This document shows positions 54,268 to 62,881 of a stretch of DNA of 64,000 nucleotides, piece after piece. Positions within the stretch are counted from its first letter, which is position 1; the number at the start of each line of letters is the position of its first letter. The notes beneath the pieces are model-generated. The model was not told the DNA's origin. It searched no databases and saw only the letters and a list, made by a program, of their open reading frames with translations. The translations under genes were made by a program, and so were the position numbers. Location: assembly GCF_000341225.1 (NCBI RefSeq), contig NZ_ANAC01000019.1, forward strand, positions 62,001-126,000. Reading direction: 5' to 3'. The DNA comes from Nocardiopsis alba DSM 43377. GTDB taxonomy: Bacteria > Actinomycetota > Actinomycetes > Streptosporangiales > Streptosporangiaceae.

Positions 54268-54564
54268 GGGGGAGGGCCCCGTGACGGCCCGAGGAGGGGC
54301 GGGACGGGAACCCGGACCTCGGGGGTTTTGTCGTGTGCTCGGTACCGGGTACTACCACGTGGTGGATGCACATGGATGACCCACAGAGAAACGGTGAACC
54401 CCTCCCGATCCCACGTCCGCGCCCTGCACCCGACGACGGACCACCGCCCCGCCGGCCGCCCTCGACCCCGCGTCGTCCCGACCGGGACGACGACTGACCA
54501 CGAAGCCCGGCCCGGTTCCCCTCGACCGGGACGGGTGGTGGCCGGGGGAGGCCAGAATGGGGAC
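54268..54564. other. Intergenic region with a 10-bp palindrome
   Basis: Just under 300 bp without a supported gene. ACCACGTGGT (54354-54363) is a perfect palindrome, a possible regulator site about 200 bp before the YchJ-like gene; nothing else stands out. Confidence 0.35.
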
Positions 54565-54987
54565 ATGGCCAAGCACGGTTCCCGTCTCCGACAGTCCCTT
54601 CCCGCCGACTCCCCCTGCCCCTGCGGCAGGTCGCATACCTACGCGCTCTGTTGCGGTCGCCTGCATTCGGGCGAGTCCAAGGCGGCCACGGCCGAGGACC
54701 TGATGCGTTCGCGCTACAGCGCCTTCGTGGTCGGCGACGAGGAGTACCTGTCGCGTTCCTGGCACCCCGACACCCGTCCCCGTGACGTGGGGGTGGACGC
54801 CGACACCGTGTGGAGGGGGCTGGAGATCCTGGGGAGCACGGAGGGCACCCCCTTCCACGACGAGGGCACCGTCGAGTTCCGGGCCCGTTACCGGGAGGGC
54901 GGGCGGGACGGCGAGATCCACGAGAACAGCCGTTTCCTGCGCCACGGGGGAGCCTGGGTCTACCTGGACGCGCTCGGCGGGCGTTGA
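54565..54987 (+). CDS. YchJ/UPF0225 family protein with SEC-C motif
   Basis: A 140-residue protein. The N-terminal SEC-C-type zinc motif CPCGRSHTYALCCGRLHSGE is followed by the YchJ NTF2-like domain: AEDLMRSRYSAFVVGDEEYLSRSWH and VEFRARYREGGRDGEIHENSRF with a terminal GAWVYLDALGG. ATG 54565 is chosen at the conserved start; the open frame before it is not conserved. Function of this widespread family is unknown. Confidence 0.9.
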   Translation: MAKHGSRLRQSLPADSPCPCGRSHTYALCCGRLHSGESKAATAEDLMRSRYSAFVVGDEEYLSRSWHPDTRPRDVGVDADTVWRGLEILGSTEGTPFHDEGTVEFRARYREGGRDGEIHENSRFLRHGGAWVYLDALGGR

Positions 54988-55048
54988 CCGGCGGCCCCGA
55001 CCGAGGAGGAGGGGCGAGGTGGGCGGGGCGGTTCAGGGCCCGCCCTTC

Positions 55049-56452
55049 TCAGTTGCCCTCGCGCAGGAGGATCGCCAGCAGCCTCGACCTGGCCGCGGTG
55101 TCGTGGTCGGGGTGGTGCCTGGCCAGCGCCTCCAGGACGGGGAGGGCGTCGGGGTGGGCTCCTATGACCAGCGGGTCGGGGTCGGTCAGGAGCCTCCGTT
55201 CCACGTCGGGGGAGCCCTTGGAGGAGAGGAAGGCGGACAGGTCGGAGTCGTCGGGCGCCATCGCGGCGGCGACCATGTCGATCACCACCCAGGGCCCGTG
55301 GGCGGCCAGCATGTGGTCGATACCGCGCTGATTGAGCATGCCCGAGGAGAGCAGGACCACCGCCGCCATGCTGGAGTCGGTGGGGCGGGGCGAGCACAGC
55401 ATGGCGCGTAGCTGCGGTTCGATGTCGGAGCTGGTGGTGTTGAGGACCTGTGTGCCCACCCAACGGCGGAGCGCCAATCCGGGCCCGCGGACCACGGCGG
55501 CGATCTGGCGGAGGGCCTCGGCCGGTCCCCGGCGGTCCAGCCAGGGCGCGACCTCGCGCAGCCGTTCCTCATAGGGCAGGACGGCCAGGGCATCGAGGAA
55601 GCGGGAGGCGCAGGCCTCCGCGAGGGTGTCGACGATGGGGGCGTGCACCCCCACCTCCAGCAGCATCCGGCGTACCCCGTAGCGGCCCAGAGCGGTGAGC
55701 TCGACGGTGCACCGGCCGTGCCGGTCCTCGTCGGGGGCGGTGGAGGGGCGGTGGTCCAAGAGCACCGCGCCGGTGTCGGAGAGCTGCCACAGGACGTGCA
55801 GGAGTAGTTGGGCCGTCTCGGGGGTCCCGCCGGGCGGTCCGGCGGGCAGGGGTCTGGACAGGGTCTCCTCGGAGAGGGTGTCGAGGTCGGGGCGGTGGCC
55901 GTCGGGGGCCTCGTAGAGGAAGCGCAGGACCCCCGGGAGCAGTTCGGGCCCGGTCGTGCCGGGTGCGGGTGATTCGGGGCGTGCGAGGTCGCCTCGGGCC
56001 TGGGCGATGGTGCGTTCGAACTCCTGGAACCACCAGCCGAGCACCCGTTCGGAATCGCGTACCCGGTGTTCCAGGTCGGGTGCGGGGCGGGCGAGGGAGT
56101 CGTCGATACGGACCAGTCCCAGCCGCAGCGCCGCCGACCAGGGGACGACGAAGTGCGCGACGTCGGCGGCCGAGTTCAGGCCGCCGAGCCAGGTGACGCG
56201 GTCGGCCGGTCGGCCGAGCAGGTCGTTGGGCCAGAGGGAGAAGCGGGAGATGGCGGTTCGGGCGTCGTCGATGCCTGGGACGCCTCCGGTGGTGACCGGG
56301 GTGGCGGGGGCGCTCCACCGGGCCAGGCTGAGGGCGTCGCACAGGAGGGGGGAGTCCAGCGCCATGCGGGCGAGGACGTCGTTGGGCAACAGTGACACGG
56401 GCCTGGCTGACAGGGGCGGGTGTCCCGGGCGCGACGGTTCGTGAGAGGGCAT
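55049..56452 (-). CDS. Unknown winged-helix/helical-repeat protein (paralogue 1)
   Basis: A 467-residue soluble protein. Its start RPVSLLPNDVLARMALDSPLL and a conserved LARWSAPATPV...DARTAISRFSLWP region match the gene at 58644. A middle winged-helix-like part (ELTALGRYGVRRMLLEVGVHAP) is followed by HEAT-like helices ending in VLEALARHHPDHDTAARSRLL. Similarity is also seen, more weakly, to the gene at 61123. No catalytic motif is visible. It is divergent from the GltS gene. Confidence 0.75.
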   Translation of the reverse strand: MPSHEPSRPGHPPLSARPVSLLPNDVLARMALDSPLLCDALSLARWSAPATPVTTGGVPGIDDARTAISRFSLWPNDLLGRPADRVTWLGGLNSAADVAHFVVPWSAALRLGLVRIDDSLARPAPDLEHRVRDSERVLGWWFQEFERTIAQARGDLARPESPAPGTTGPELLPGVLRFLYEAPDGHRPDLDTLSEETLSRPLPAGPPGGTPETAQLLLHVLWQLSDTGAVLLDHRPSTAPDEDRHGRCTVELTALGRYGVRRMLLEVGVHAPIVDTLAEACASRFLDALAVLPYEERLREVAPWLDRRGPAEALRQIAAVVRGPGLALRRWVGTQVLNTTSSDIEPQLRAMLCSPRPTDSSMAAVVLLSSGMLNQRGIDHMLAAHGPWVVIDMVAAAMAPDDSDLSAFLSSKGSPDVERRLLTDPDPLVIGAHPDALPVLEALARHHPDHDTAARSRLLAILLREGN

Positions 56453-57093
56453 GTCCGGTCCCGGTTTCTAACGTTCGGGTCGTGGGCGGAGTGAGGACAC
56501 CTCTTATTACCGCTCCGAGGAGGTGCGGTGGGGTGGTTTCGCGCAGATCGGTACGAACCCGGGAACGGTGTCGACGTGCCTGAAAGGCCTTCGCCGGGCG
56601 CTTTCCGCGCGGGTTCCCCGTGGTCGGACCGGGGGTGATCGTGGCGAGGGGGTCGGTACGGGCGCGGATCGCCCGGCCGTTCGAGACGGGATGAACCGAT
56701 CACATGATGATCCTCACCGTCACCGTGTGGAAACGTCCGGTGTGGAACGGCTCGAAGTGGGTAGCGAGGCGAGGCGCCGCGAAGCCGGATCCGAGATGAA
56801 GGGCTCTTCAGGGGGCTTTTCGCGTCCAGGTGCCCTCCCCGCTCATGACCTGGGTCTTCCGGACACGAGATCACCTGTCGGTCACGCCCCGATGGGGTGG
56901 GGCGAACGTCGTTTTTACCACTACGTCACCGTGTGTAGGATTCCCCGAGCGATCGCGTTACGTGGACCACGTTCCCGCGCGATCTACCTCCCAGCCTCAG
57001 CCCCTGAGTACGCCACGGCTTCGCACGGCCGTGTTCCCGGACCCGGGGGCACACGTTTGCCCTGTGCCCTTCGGGCCGTACTGAGAGGTGGAT
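56453..57093. promoter_or_regulatory. Long divergent region upstream of GltS
   Basis: About 640 bp with no gene I can support. A possible promoter for the symporter is TTTACC (56914-56919), 16 bp, TAGGAT (56936-56941), which would give a leader of about 150 nt. The rest shows no strong palindrome. Confidence 0.35.
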
Positions 57094-58587
57094 ATGTCCC
57101 CTGACACCGTTGGCCTCGCACTCCTCCTTCTGGGGGTGTTGCTGCTGATCTCCAAGCTCGTCCGGGTCAAGTGGAAGTTGACCCAGAAGCTCTACCTGCC
57201 GAGCTCGATCATCGGCGGCGGCATCGCGTTGCTGTTCGGCCCCGACATCTTCGGTCGCCTCATGGGTCTGCTCGCCGATCGCGGTATCGCGGTCGGGTTC
57301 GCCGAGCGGGCCGCGGAGGGGGGTCTCTTCGGTGTCGACATCATGTCGGTCTGGTCGGCGCTTCCCGGTCTGCTCATCTCGGTGGTCTTCGCCAGCCTCT
57401 TCCTCGGTAAGCGACTGCCGAAGATGCGCGACGCCGTCGACCTGGCCGGTCCCAACCTGGCCTTCGGCATCACCGTGGCCAGTGGCCAGTACGTGATCGG
57501 AATCCTGCTGGCCCTGCTGATCCTGGTGCCCTTCCTGAACGTCCCGGTGGTCTCCGGGGCGCTCATCGAGATCGGCTTCCTCGGCGGCCACGGTACCGCC
57601 GCGGGTCTGGGCAACACCTTCGAACAGGTCGGCTGGGGAGAGGGCCAGGACCTCGCCCTGGGCATGGCCACCGTCGGTCTGCTCTCCGGGATCATCATCG
57701 GCATCGTCCTCATCAACTGGGGCGCGCGCCGTGGCAAGACCTCGGAGCTGGACGCCTCCAACCGCGGGACCGACCGTGAGCAGGCCGGTCTCATCGAGCA
57801 CGAGAAGCGCACCCACGGCTCGACCATGACCGTGCACCCCTCCTCGATGGACCCGCTCACCCTCCACTTCGGTCTGGTCGCGCTCGCGATCATCATCGGC
57901 CAGCTCCTCCTGTCCGGCCTCCAGTGGACGGAGCGGATGCTGTGGGCCGACACCATCGAGATCATGGCCTTCGTGCCGCTGTTCCCGCTGGCCATGATCG
58001 GCGGCATCATCGTCCAGATCTTCATCGACCGTCTCGACAAGAACCACATCGTGGACGAGCGTTCGGTCGAGCGGATCCAGGGCATGTCGCTGGACGTCCT
58101 GATCATCGCGGCCATGGCGACCCTGTCGCTCCAGGCCATCGCCGACAACTTCGTGGCGTTCCTCGTCCTGTCGGTCGGCGGCATCCTGTGGTGCCTGTTC
58201 ACCTTCCTCGTGCTGGCGCCGCGCATCATGCCGAACTACTGGTTCGAGCGCGGCATCGGCGAGTTCGGCCAGTCCCTGGGCGTCACCGCCACGGGCATGG
58301 TGCTGATGCGCGTGGTCGACCCGGAGGCCAGGACCCCCGCCTATCCGGCCTTCGGCTACAAGCAGCTGATCTTCGAGCCGTTCTTCGGCGGTGGTCTGGT
58401 CACCGCCGCGGCGATTCCGCTGATGGTCAGCCCGCTCGTGGGCCCCTGGGGCTTCCTGGGCATCATGGCGGTCACGATGGCGGCGGCGCTCTTCTTCGGC
58501 CTGGTGGTGCTGCGGCGCAGGCGTGCCAAGGCCGAGTCCGGGGCCGAGCCCGCGCCCGGGGCCCGGGAACAGGATCCGGTCGCCTGA
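57094..58587 (+). CDS. gltS: Sodium/glutamate symporter family protein (GltS-like)
   Basis: A 497-residue membrane protein of the ESS/GltS family, driving glutamate or a related dicarboxylate uptake with Na+. Two inverted halves are visible, with re-entrant-loop regions EIGFLGGHGTAAGLGNTF and ERGIGEFGQSLGVTATGMVL, the characteristic repeated G-x-G motifs of GltS. Helices cover most of the remainder; the C-terminus is a charged tail. ATG 57094 is chosen over GTG 57088 because GAGAGG ends 5 nt before it. Substrate is inferred from the family only. Confidence 0.83.
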   Translation: MSPDTVGLALLLLGVLLLISKLVRVKWKLTQKLYLPSSIIGGGIALLFGPDIFGRLMGLLADRGIAVGFAERAAEGGLFGVDIMSVWSALPGLLISVVFASLFLGKRLPKMRDAVDLAGPNLAFGITVASGQYVIGILLALLILVPFLNVPVVSGALIEIGFLGGHGTAAGLGNTFEQVGWGEGQDLALGMATVGLLSGIIIGIVLINWGARRGKTSELDASNRGTDREQAGLIEHEKRTHGSTMTVHPSSMDPLTLHFGLVALAIIIGQLLLSGLQWTERMLWADTIEIMAFVPLFPLAMIGGIIVQIFIDRLDKNHIVDERSVERIQGMSLDVLIIAAMATLSLQAIADNFVAFLVLSVGGILWCLFTFLVLAPRIMPNYWFERGIGEFGQSLGVTATGMVLMRVVDPEARTPAYPAFGYKQLIFEPFFGGGLVTAAAIPLMVSPLVGPWGFLGIMAVTMAAALFFGLVVLRRRRAKAESGAEPAPGAREQDPVA

Positions 58588-58604
58588 TCCGGACCACTCC
58601 TTCG

Positions 58605-58638
58605 CCGTGGGGCGTGCCGTCGACGGCACGCCCCACGG
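58605..58638. terminator. 34-bp perfect palindrome, bidirectional terminator
   Basis: Positions 58605-58621 (CCGTGGGGCGTGCCGTC) are exactly mirrored by 58622-58638. It lies between the convergent stops of the GltS gene and the 458-aa gene, so it most likely terminates both. Confidence 0.8.
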
Positions 58639-58643
58639 GCGTC

Positions 58644-60020
58644 TCAGGAGGCGGGGGCCTGTGCCTGGGCGGCTCTGGCCCGTGCGGCCACCCACGGATC
58701 GGGATGGTGGCGGCCCAGCATCCTCAGGACCTCACGCGTGTCCGGATGCTCGGGGTTCCAGAGACGCCCCACATCGTCGAACAGGCGCCGGTCGATCCCC
58801 TCGGCGGCCTCGGAGGCGAGGAAGGACTTCAGGCCCGTCTCACCCATGGCGGTGGCCGCGGCGAACACGTCGATGGCGGTCCAGTGGCCGAAGGCGACGC
58901 TCAACTCCTCCCGCTCGACCTCCGAGAGCATGTGCGAGGACAACAGCACCACCGAGGCCATCCCGGCCACGGTCGGATCCGGATGTTCGAGCAGCCGGCG
59001 CAGGGACGGTTCGATCCGGGAGCTGACGGTGCCCAGCGCGAGCGCGGCGTTCCAACGGCGCAGCGCCCGCCCGGGTCCGGCGGCCACCGCGACGATCTCC
59101 CGGAGGGCGTTCTCGGGTGAGCGCGTGTCCAGCCACGAGGTGAGGGCGAGGAGCTGACCGTCGGGGGAGAAGGTCGCCAGCGCGTCCAGGAAGCGGTCGG
59201 CCTCCAGACGGACGAAGTCCTCGATCAGTGGAGCCGGACATCGGCGCGCGAGCAGGATCTGTCGGACCCCGTAGCGCCCGAGGTCGGTCAACTCCACCCA
59301 GATCCGTTCCGGACCGTGCTCCTCGGGGCCGGCCCCCGGCCGACCGTCCCGGATCACGGTCACCGCCCCGGTGTCCCGGAGCTGGAGCACCCCTCGGGCC
59401 AGGCGGCCGAGGTTGCGGCCGGGGCGGTGCACCGGTAGATAGGCCTCCTCCTGGGCGGTCGTGACCTCGTGGGTCATCCGTCCCAGAGGGACCCGTGCCC
59501 CGTCGGGGGCCTCGTAGAGCCGACTCAGCGCGGTGTCGGGTTCGACGTCGGCGACGCCTCGTAGCGAACGTTCCACGCACTCCTGGAAGCTGAGGGTCCA
59601 CCAGCGCAGGACCCGGTCGGTGGAACCGGACCACCTGTCCAGGTCGGGGGCGGGGCGGGCCTGGGCGGTCTCGCACTCGACCAGCCCCAGGCGTAGGGCC
59701 GTACGCCAGGGGTGCAGGAAGCGGGAGGCCTGTTTCGGGGAGGCGAGCCGCCGCAGCCAGAGGTCGCGGTGGTGCTCCTCCCGCCGTAGATGTCGGGGCC
59801 AGAGCCCGAACTCGCGGATCGCCGCCCGGGTGTCGTTCAGGTCGGGGAGCCCTTGGACGTCGACGCGGGTGACCGGGCCGCACCAGCGGGCGAGCCGCAG
59901 CGCGGTGCCCAACAGGGGGCTGAGCAGAGCCGAGCGGGCCAGTTCCCGCGGGGGACGCAGGGAGACCGGTCGGGCCGTGAATCGCCGGTGGGCCGACGCG
60001 TCCGAACGGTGGGAAGACAT
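58644..60020 (-). CDS. Unknown winged-helix/helical-repeat protein (paralogue 2)
   Basis: A 458-residue paralogue of the 55049 gene: RPVSLRPPRELARSALLSPLLGTALRLARW, TRAAIREFGLWPRHL, ELTDLGRYGVRQILLARRCPAPLIEDF and VLRMLGRHHPDPWVAARA align along the whole length. The winged-helix-like segment is at about residues 225-260, followed by Leu-rich helices similar to HEAT repeats. Such proteins may bind DNA or peptides as scaffolds; nothing indicates an enzyme. Confidence 0.75.
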   Translation of the reverse strand: MSSHRSDASAHRRFTARPVSLRPPRELARSALLSPLLGTALRLARWCGPVTRVDVQGLPDLNDTRAAIREFGLWPRHLRREEHHRDLWLRRLASPKQASRFLHPWRTALRLGLVECETAQARPAPDLDRWSGSTDRVLRWWTLSFQECVERSLRGVADVEPDTALSRLYEAPDGARVPLGRMTHEVTTAQEEAYLPVHRPGRNLGRLARGVLQLRDTGAVTVIRDGRPGAGPEEHGPERIWVELTDLGRYGVRQILLARRCPAPLIEDFVRLEADRFLDALATFSPDGQLLALTSWLDTRSPENALREIVAVAAGPGRALRRWNAALALGTVSSRIEPSLRRLLEHPDPTVAGMASVVLLSSHMLSEVEREELSVAFGHWTAIDVFAAATAMGETGLKSFLASEAAEGIDRRLFDDVGRLWNPEHPDTREVLRMLGRHHPDPWVAARARAAQAQAPAS

Positions 60021-60171
60021 CTGGGCCCCCGGGTTCTGGATTCTCGAACTTCGTTGTCTCCCTTGTACAGCCCGTTCGTGGACCCGTGTGGCTGTTTTGT
60101 CGACATCACGGGATGAGATCGCCGAAAGAGGGGTTTCGGGCGTGGTGGGAACCGGACCCGAGGAGGAGGGA

Positions 60172-60224
60172 TCCCGGATTCCGACAGGGGAAATCCGGGA
60201 CTCCAGGGTCCGATTCCCGGAATC
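60172..60224. repeat. Cluster of inverted repeats
   Basis: TCCCGGATT (60172-60180) and AATCCGGGA (60192-60200) form a perfect 9-bp stem with an 11-nt loop, followed by the palindrome GATTCCCGGAATC (60212-60224). Both share a CCCGGA(A/T)T core. They lie just after the SDR stop and before the paralogue 2 start, so they may terminate the former or regulate the latter. Confidence 0.55.
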
Positions 60225-60254
60225 CCGGAAGTGTTTCTCCGGAGTCGGCCCGAC

Positions 60255-60992
60255 TCAGTGCAGGTACGAGGCGCCGTTCAGGTCCAGCACGGAGCCGGAG
60301 GCCCACTCGGCCTCCGGCGAGGCCAGGTGTAGCACGGCCGCCGCGATCTCCTCGGGCGTGGCCACACGGCCGAAGGGGCTCTGAGCGAGGACCTCGTCGG
60401 TGATCCGGTGGGCCACGCGTTCGGTGGCGATGAACCCCGGGGCGATCGAGGCCACCGCGATACCGTGCGGGGCCAGGGAGACGGCCAACGACTGGCCCAG
60501 CGAGTGCAGGGCGGCCTTGCTCGCCCCGTAGGCCGGGTGGTCGGGCTCCCCCTTGAAGGCGCCGCGCGAGCCGATGTTGACGATACGGCCCCGCACGCCC
60601 CGTTCGATCATGTTGCGGGCGGCCTGATGGGACAGGTGGGCGGCGCCCAGGATGTTGACGTCCACGGTCTCCCGCCAGACGCGGGACCACTCCTCGAAGG
60701 AGGTGTCGGCGACCGGGTGGGGGAGGTTCACCGCCGCGTTGTTCACCAGGACGTCGACGCCACCGAGCCGTTCCACCGCGGTCGCGACGAGGGCGGGCGG
60801 GGCGTCGGGGTCCCGCAGGTCGGCCTCGATCAGTGTGTGGTCCTTCCCGGGCAGAAGTCCCAGAAGCTCCTCGGCCTCGGAGCGGCTGGAGCCGTAGTGC
60901 ACGGCCACCCGGTCTCCGGCCTGTGCGAAGGCGAGGGCGATCGCCCGTCCGAGACCTCTGGCGGCACCGGTGATCAGGACACTGCGGTTCAT
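60255..60992 (-). CDS. SDR-family oxidoreductase
   Basis: A 245-residue classical short-chain dehydrogenase. TGAARGLGRAIALAFAQAG (cofactor loop), NNAAVN, IGSRGAFKG (Ser), YGASKAALHSL (Tyr/Lys) and PGFIATERVAHR are in place; the end WASGSVLDLNGASYLH is typical. It resembles 3-oxoacyl-ACP reductases, but no pathway context is present. It sits alone between two paralogues of the unknown family. Confidence 0.88.
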   Translation of the reverse strand: MNRSVLITGAARGLGRAIALAFAQAGDRVAVHYGSSRSEAEELLGLLPGKDHTLIEADLRDPDAPPALVATAVERLGGVDVLVNNAAVNLPHPVADTSFEEWSRVWRETVDVNILGAAHLSHQAARNMIERGVRGRIVNIGSRGAFKGEPDHPAYGASKAALHSLGQSLAVSLAPHGIAVASIAPGFIATERVAHRITDEVLAQSPFGRVATPEEIAAAVLHLASPEAEWASGSVLDLNGASYLH

Positions 60993-61122
60993 GGGGGGCC
61001 TTTCGACGAGGGCGAAGGGAAACGCGTACCACCCTAGTCCGGTGTGTCGTGGGGTTCGGAGGCGGGCGCGGGAGAGGGGCCCGGCCGCCTGAGGCGGGAC
61101 GGCCGGACGGGGTCGGGAGGGT

Positions 61123-62403
61123 TCAGCGGACGAGCGCGGTGTCCGGGGCGAGCGCGCCCTCGGCGACCAGCGCCAGCACCGTGTCGGCCCAGGGGCGGGC
61201 GTCCACGGCTCGAACGAAGGCCTCCGGGTCGCCTCCGGCCGGCGGGAGACCGGCCGCGAGCAGGTCGTGGGCGGCGCCCATGGGTCGACGGACCGCCAGC
61301 CAGCGGTCCATCAGGCCCTCCACGTCGATCGGGCGGACCCGCGCCGCCAGATCCAGCAGTTCGCCGGCGGTCAGGTCGGAGACCGGCGGGATCCGGGGGA
61401 GGTCGATCCCGGAGACCCGCAGTCGGCGGTCGACGCAGTGGTCGCCCAAGGCCGTGATCCGGTAGCGCCCCGGGGCGGTCTCCTCCACCGCTCCCAGTCG
61501 TGAGAGAGCCTCCAGGGACCGGTGGACGTGCCCGGCCGGGTCGTCCTCGCCCGCACCGATGTGAGCGAGGTCGGCGATGGAGCGGGCCCGTCCGGTCAGG
61601 AAGAGTTCGCCGAGGAGGAGGAAGGGGGTGGGGCCGGGCAGGGCCGTCATGGTGAAGAGCGCGTCGGCCCAGGCGTCGGCGGCGGCGCCGGGGCGCCTCC
61701 GGGACCAGGCCCGGGCCGCGGACCCGGGGAGGATGTGCAGGTAGGTGGTGCGCAGCAGGCCGGCGGCGCGGGCGACGCCGAACACGGGGCCGATCTCTTC
61801 GGGGGCCACGTCCAGGGTCTCGGCGGCCTCGACCACGTCGTCGTCGTTCAGCGCGTCGTGTTCGGTGCCCGGGCGCAACAGTCGGTAGGGGGCGACCCAG
61901 TCCGCGAGGCGGGCCGCGCGGCACAGGAGGGGGCAGTCCTCGGCGAGGGCGTCCAGGTCGCGTGGGGGCGCGGGCAGGTGCGGGCGGATCGGGTCGGCGT
62001 CGACCTCTCCGTGGCCGAGGCGATCCAGGAGTGGGGCGGCGACCTCGAACGCGGGCTCCTCCACCGGGGTGGCCGGGTCGATCGGGTCCAGGTCGACCGT
62101 CTCGATCAGGGCGCGTAGCCGTCGGGGGCTCTCGGTCGAGATCAGCCTGCCGGTGGAGACCAGGTGGTCGCACCAGGACAGCCAGGTGTCGCGGAACCCG
62201 TGGGGCGGCCGTTCGCGGCGGCGGATCGCCTCGGCGACCTCGAGGACGTCGTCGAGGGTCCAGTCGGCGGGGTCGGGCGCTCCGCGGTCCCGGTGGACAC
62301 CGAGGAGAAGGACGAGGGCCTCGGTCTCGACCGGAGCGGGGTTCCGGGCGGCGCGCGCCCAGTCGAGGCAGTCGGAGATGGCGGAGATGAGCCGGTCGGT
62401 CAT
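61123..62403 (-). CDS. Unknown winged-helix/helical protein (distant paralogue 3)
   Basis: A 426-residue protein. It shares the central pattern of the two neighbours: CPLLCRAARLADWVAPYRLL, DDDVVEAAETLDVAPEEIGPVF, a winged-helix part LGAVEETAPGRYRITALGDHCVDRRL, and the helical ELLDLAARVRPIDVEGLMDRW. The first 110 residues differ. It is the third and most diverged member within 7 kb. Function is unknown. Confidence 0.72.
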   Translation of the reverse strand: MTDRLISAISDCLDWARAARNPAPVETEALVLLLGVHRDRGAPDPADWTLDDVLEVAEAIRRRERPPHGFRDTWLSWCDHLVSTGRLISTESPRRLRALIETVDLDPIDPATPVEEPAFEVAAPLLDRLGHGEVDADPIRPHLPAPPRDLDALAEDCPLLCRAARLADWVAPYRLLRPGTEHDALNDDDVVEAAETLDVAPEEIGPVFGVARAAGLLRTTYLHILPGSAARAWSRRRPGAAADAWADALFTMTALPGPTPFLLLGELFLTGRARSIADLAHIGAGEDDPAGHVHRSLEALSRLGAVEETAPGRYRITALGDHCVDRRLRVSGIDLPRIPPVSDLTAGELLDLAARVRPIDVEGLMDRWLAVRRPMGAAHDLLAAGLPPAGGDPEAFVRAVDARPWADTVLALVAEGALAPDTALVR

Positions 62404-62881
62404 GATCTGGTCACCGAACGTGATGTGGGGGCTGAAACGGCATCAGAGTAGCCCCCTCGCCTGTCTTCGTGGGGGTGAACATCGAAACCGCCCGAGGTGT
62501 TCTCTCGAGTGGTCGGGGGTCGGCGTGTGAGCCTGGAAGAAATGCTGATAAAAGGTGATGTGAACGAAGGAAAACACATTTGCGTAGAGGGTAACGATTA
62601 CCTCGTTTTGGGCATGGTCAATCCTTGTTTCAGTGGCCGAATCCGGCCACTTTTCGGACCTTCGTCGTGTTCGGTCGCGTGGCGGGGAAAGTGACTTCAC
62701 AAGAGCCTCTCACCTCCATCTCCCGGGGGGCTCGGACCTTCGGGACAGTTCGCCGGTACCGGAAGGCGGGGGTGGACTACCCATGGGTGAGGTTTGTCGT
62801 TACCTCAGAAGAGTACGTATTCCGTTAAAGGCGATCCTCGATCGTATTTCGCGTGTGCTCTCACCCCAGGAGGTCGGTGGC
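62404..62881. other. Upstream region of fxsB, no precursor gene seen
   Basis: About 480 bp, less GC-rich than its surroundings (e.g. AAGGTGATGTGAACGAAGGA near 62553). I searched both strands for a small FxsA-type precursor with a C-terminal F-x-S-x-x end and found none. Short open frames at 62497 and 62625 lack the motif. The strong AGGAGG site of fxsB is at 62868-62873. Confidence 0.5.
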
